A stretch of 64,000 nt of DNA from Daphnia carinata (taxonomy: Eukaryota; Arthropoda; Branchiopoda; Diplostraca; Daphniidae). The translations under genes and the position numbers were made by a program. Below the pieces are notes generated by a model, which did not search any database, was not told the DNA's origin, and was given only the letters and a program-made list of their open reading frames with translations. Position 1 is the first letter of the stretch. Each line of letters opens with the position of its first letter. Of the stretch, positions 61,928 through 64,000 are shown piece after piece. The stretch is taken from NCBI RefSeq assembly GCF_022539665.2, contig NC_081334.1:2046001-2110000 (forward strand). The letters are read 5' to 3'.

Positions 61928-63989
61928 ATGGAAAGTGAATTTCAGAGAAAGTCAAAAAAGTCCAACGCCCACTCATTCACAAGTAAAGAGCGAACCGAAG
62001 ATGTAGACATTCAAGAAAACCTTACCTTTTCTGACATGCACCTTTCTAGCCAAGTGTTAAAAGGTTAGCTCACATATGTTTTTAGGTTAGCTGTTACTTG
62101 CTTTTTTAAAATTTCGGTTGTAATATTATGGAATGCTAGGTCTTACCAAAGCTGGATATGTAAAACCGTCTCCTATACAGCTGGATGCAATTCCAATCGG
62201 AAAATGTGGAATAGGTCTAAACTTAATCAAATTGTGAAATGTTGAAGATATTTACTTTTTTTTTTAAATTCTAGATATGGTAATACAATCTAAATCTGGA
62301 ACTGGTAAAACCCTTGTATTTGGTATTATCATGTTGGAATCAATTGATCTTCAAATCAGCACAGTACAAGGTCTAATCCTTGCTCCAACTAGGGAGATTG
62401 CTTTTCAAAATGCACATGTGATTTACACTATTGGTTCTGAATTTCCTGGTAATACACATCACAGCAGTAGTTATTTATTGAATTACATTAACCTTTTATT
62501 TTGTAGGTCTCAATGTTCAGGTATTCATTGGAGGGCTCCCAGTAGAAACTGATCTGGCAAAATGTAAGTCATGCCACGTCGCTGTGGGAACTCCAGGTCG
62601 TGTGAAGCAATTGATAGAAAAAGGAGCATTGAAACCAAAGAGCATGAGACTTTTCATTTTGGATGAAGCAGATAAATTAATGGAAGACAGCTTTGCTGAC
62701 GATGTGACGTAATAAGCATGAATAACTTCGTTTTATAAATTTGATAAAACAAATTTGTTGCCATCAGGTGGATATTTTCTCAGATGCCGTTAACTAAACA
62801 AGTATTGGCAGTGAGTGCCACTTACCCCGAAGTGTTAGCAAACTTGGTATCGCGTTACATGAAAAAACCGTCATTTGTTCGTCTGGGCCATCAACAGCCT
62901 ACCTTGCTGGGAGTCAAACAATTCGTCTTTCGTGTGGCTTACCACCCAATGACGCAACAGCAAGCGAAAAACAAGTTTGAAATTTTATTGAAAATGCTCA
63001 AGGTCGTAGCTTTCGGCCAGTGTATGATATTTACCAATTTACAAACAAGGTGCCAAGAACAAGTAGTATGCAGGATGACATGCCAACTAATTTTATATTT
63101 TTTTGTTCGTTTTTTACATTTCAATCAAAGAGCCGAAAGCCTGGCAGCCCAGTTATCAAGTAGTGGTCATGCAGCTTTATCGATTTCGGGAAGTCAAACT
63201 CAGACAAAGCGATTGCAGACGCTGCTTAAGCTACGCCAATACCAATGCAAAATTCTAGTTGCCACAGATTTGGTATCTTGATTTTGTATTTGCATTTAAA
63301 TAACATAACTTGATTTATTTCACAAATCGTAGGCGGCACGTGGAATCGACGCTGAGCACATCGATTTAGTCATCCACATGGATGTGCCTCGGGACGCAGC
63401 CACATATTTGCATCGAGTGGGTCGGGCTGGGAGATTTGGAGCGGCTGCCTTGACGTGCACAATCGCATGCGAGGGCAATGAATTGACTGAATTGCGATCC
63501 ATCATCACTAAAACAAGAGCCTCCGTCCGAATCTTGGCTTGTGACCATTTGGCACCTAAAGATCACGACTCGAGCCAACCAGAGACCCTGCTGACGATTC
63601 AGACCCTCAATTTTCTTTGGCTTACTTTACCCGAGCTGGAGGGCACTGGTCTTGAGGGAGAAGGAATGGCTGACAGTCTTCTCGGTGATATCGAACACGA
63701 TTTTGTGCCCGGCCTGCAAGACAGTACCCGAGCACTATTACCGCAAGGGAAGAAGCGCAAAAATAAACCACGAGCAAAAACTGTTTTTGAAACAAAGGAC
63801 TCTGAAGAAGTGCAGATGGAAAATGCCGTTGCGCAGCTAAGCATTAGCGCTAAAGAAGAACAACCCATACGGGTGACACAGCAGGCGTGGCAAGAGTGGT
63901 ACCAATATTGGATGGCTTACATGCGACGCAATAAGGCATTGATTGAACAGCAAGAGTACATGGCGTTGATGTGCAGTGGCATTAAGTAA
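61928..63989 (+). CDS. DDX20: DDX20/Gemin3, DEAD-box RNA helicase of the SMN complex
   Basis: Seven plus-strand exons: 61928-62063, 62140-62214, 62275-62448, 62507-62708, 62768-63049, 63131-63272, 63333-63989. Total 1668 nt, 555 aa, phases consistent. Helicase motifs in order: Q motif [11 protein letters not shown] (about residue 53), Walker A SKSGTGKT (about 75), LAPTREI, VGTPGR, DEAD (about 180), SAT (about 213), [26 protein letters not shown] (about 364). [24 protein letters not shown] and [18 protein letters not shown] are typical of DDX20, not of other DEAD-box proteins. Gemin3 helps load Sm proteins on spliceosomal snRNAs in the cytoplasm. The C-terminal tail (about residues 400-555) is shorter than in vertebrates and ends with a charged helical stretch ([18 protein letters not shown]). 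The stop is 11 bases before the window edge. Confidence 0.97.
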
Positions 63990-64000
63990 ATTTTCACATG

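Noticed and set aside
1-64000. CRISPR arrays, insertion sequences, prophage or bacterial operons
   Set aside because: The sequence is an intron-rich animal genome; repeats found are microsatellites, a minisatellite and a MITE.

Overview
The window is animal nuclear DNA and looks like a small crustacean, most likely a water flea (Daphnia or a close relative). Housekeeping genes are split by many 55-100 bp introns with T-rich 3' ends, all encoded proteins are arthropod-like orthologues of animal genes, and there is no operon structure. The species call is inference. There is no prokaryotic, viral or CRISPR content.

Layout. 0-5.3 kb: the 3' end of an unrecognised minus-strand gene (65-604), a minisatellite interrupted by a 291-bp PIF/Harbinger-like foldback element (1041-1556), and a broken fragment of a CXXC1 (CFP1) gene. 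5.3-7.8 kb: a complete minus-strand trehalose/glucose-type sugar transporter (519 aa). 9.3-29.9 kb: a long minus-strand RhoGEF gene (DH-PH, PLEKHG type, about 1319 aa) with short introns over its catalytic half and very large microsatellite-rich introns over its N-terminal half. 30-39 kb: no supportable gene. 39.1-39.9 kb: a small two-exon gene of unknown function (103 aa, minus). 40.8-43.1 kb: SREK1, an SR-type splicing regulator (plus). 43.9-46.1 kb: DCP1, the decapping activator (minus, convergent with SREK1). 47.6-61.2 kb: an L-type (Cav1) voltage-gated calcium channel alpha-1 subunit gene in about 38 constitutive exons plus alternatives. 61.9-64.0 kb: DDX20/Gemin3, a DEAD-box helicase of the SMN complex.

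Exon models were built by hand: each junction was placed at GT-AG sites and tested by codon phase, and summed coding lengths are multiples of three except where stated. The genes are unrelated neighbours and do not form one pathway, although three act on RNA (splicing regulation, decapping, snRNP assembly).

The most interesting content is in the calcium channel gene. It has an AT-AC (U12-type) intron with a perfect branch-point motif. It has two pairs of tandem, phase-matched exons that look mutually exclusive: one covers segment IIS5 plus the start of the domain II pore loop, the other covers the end of the II-III linker. It also has two 2-nt frame disturbances in very conserved exons, which are either assembly errors or real lesions. 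The transposon in the minisatellite is also notable: removing it and one TAA copy restores a normal repeat unit.
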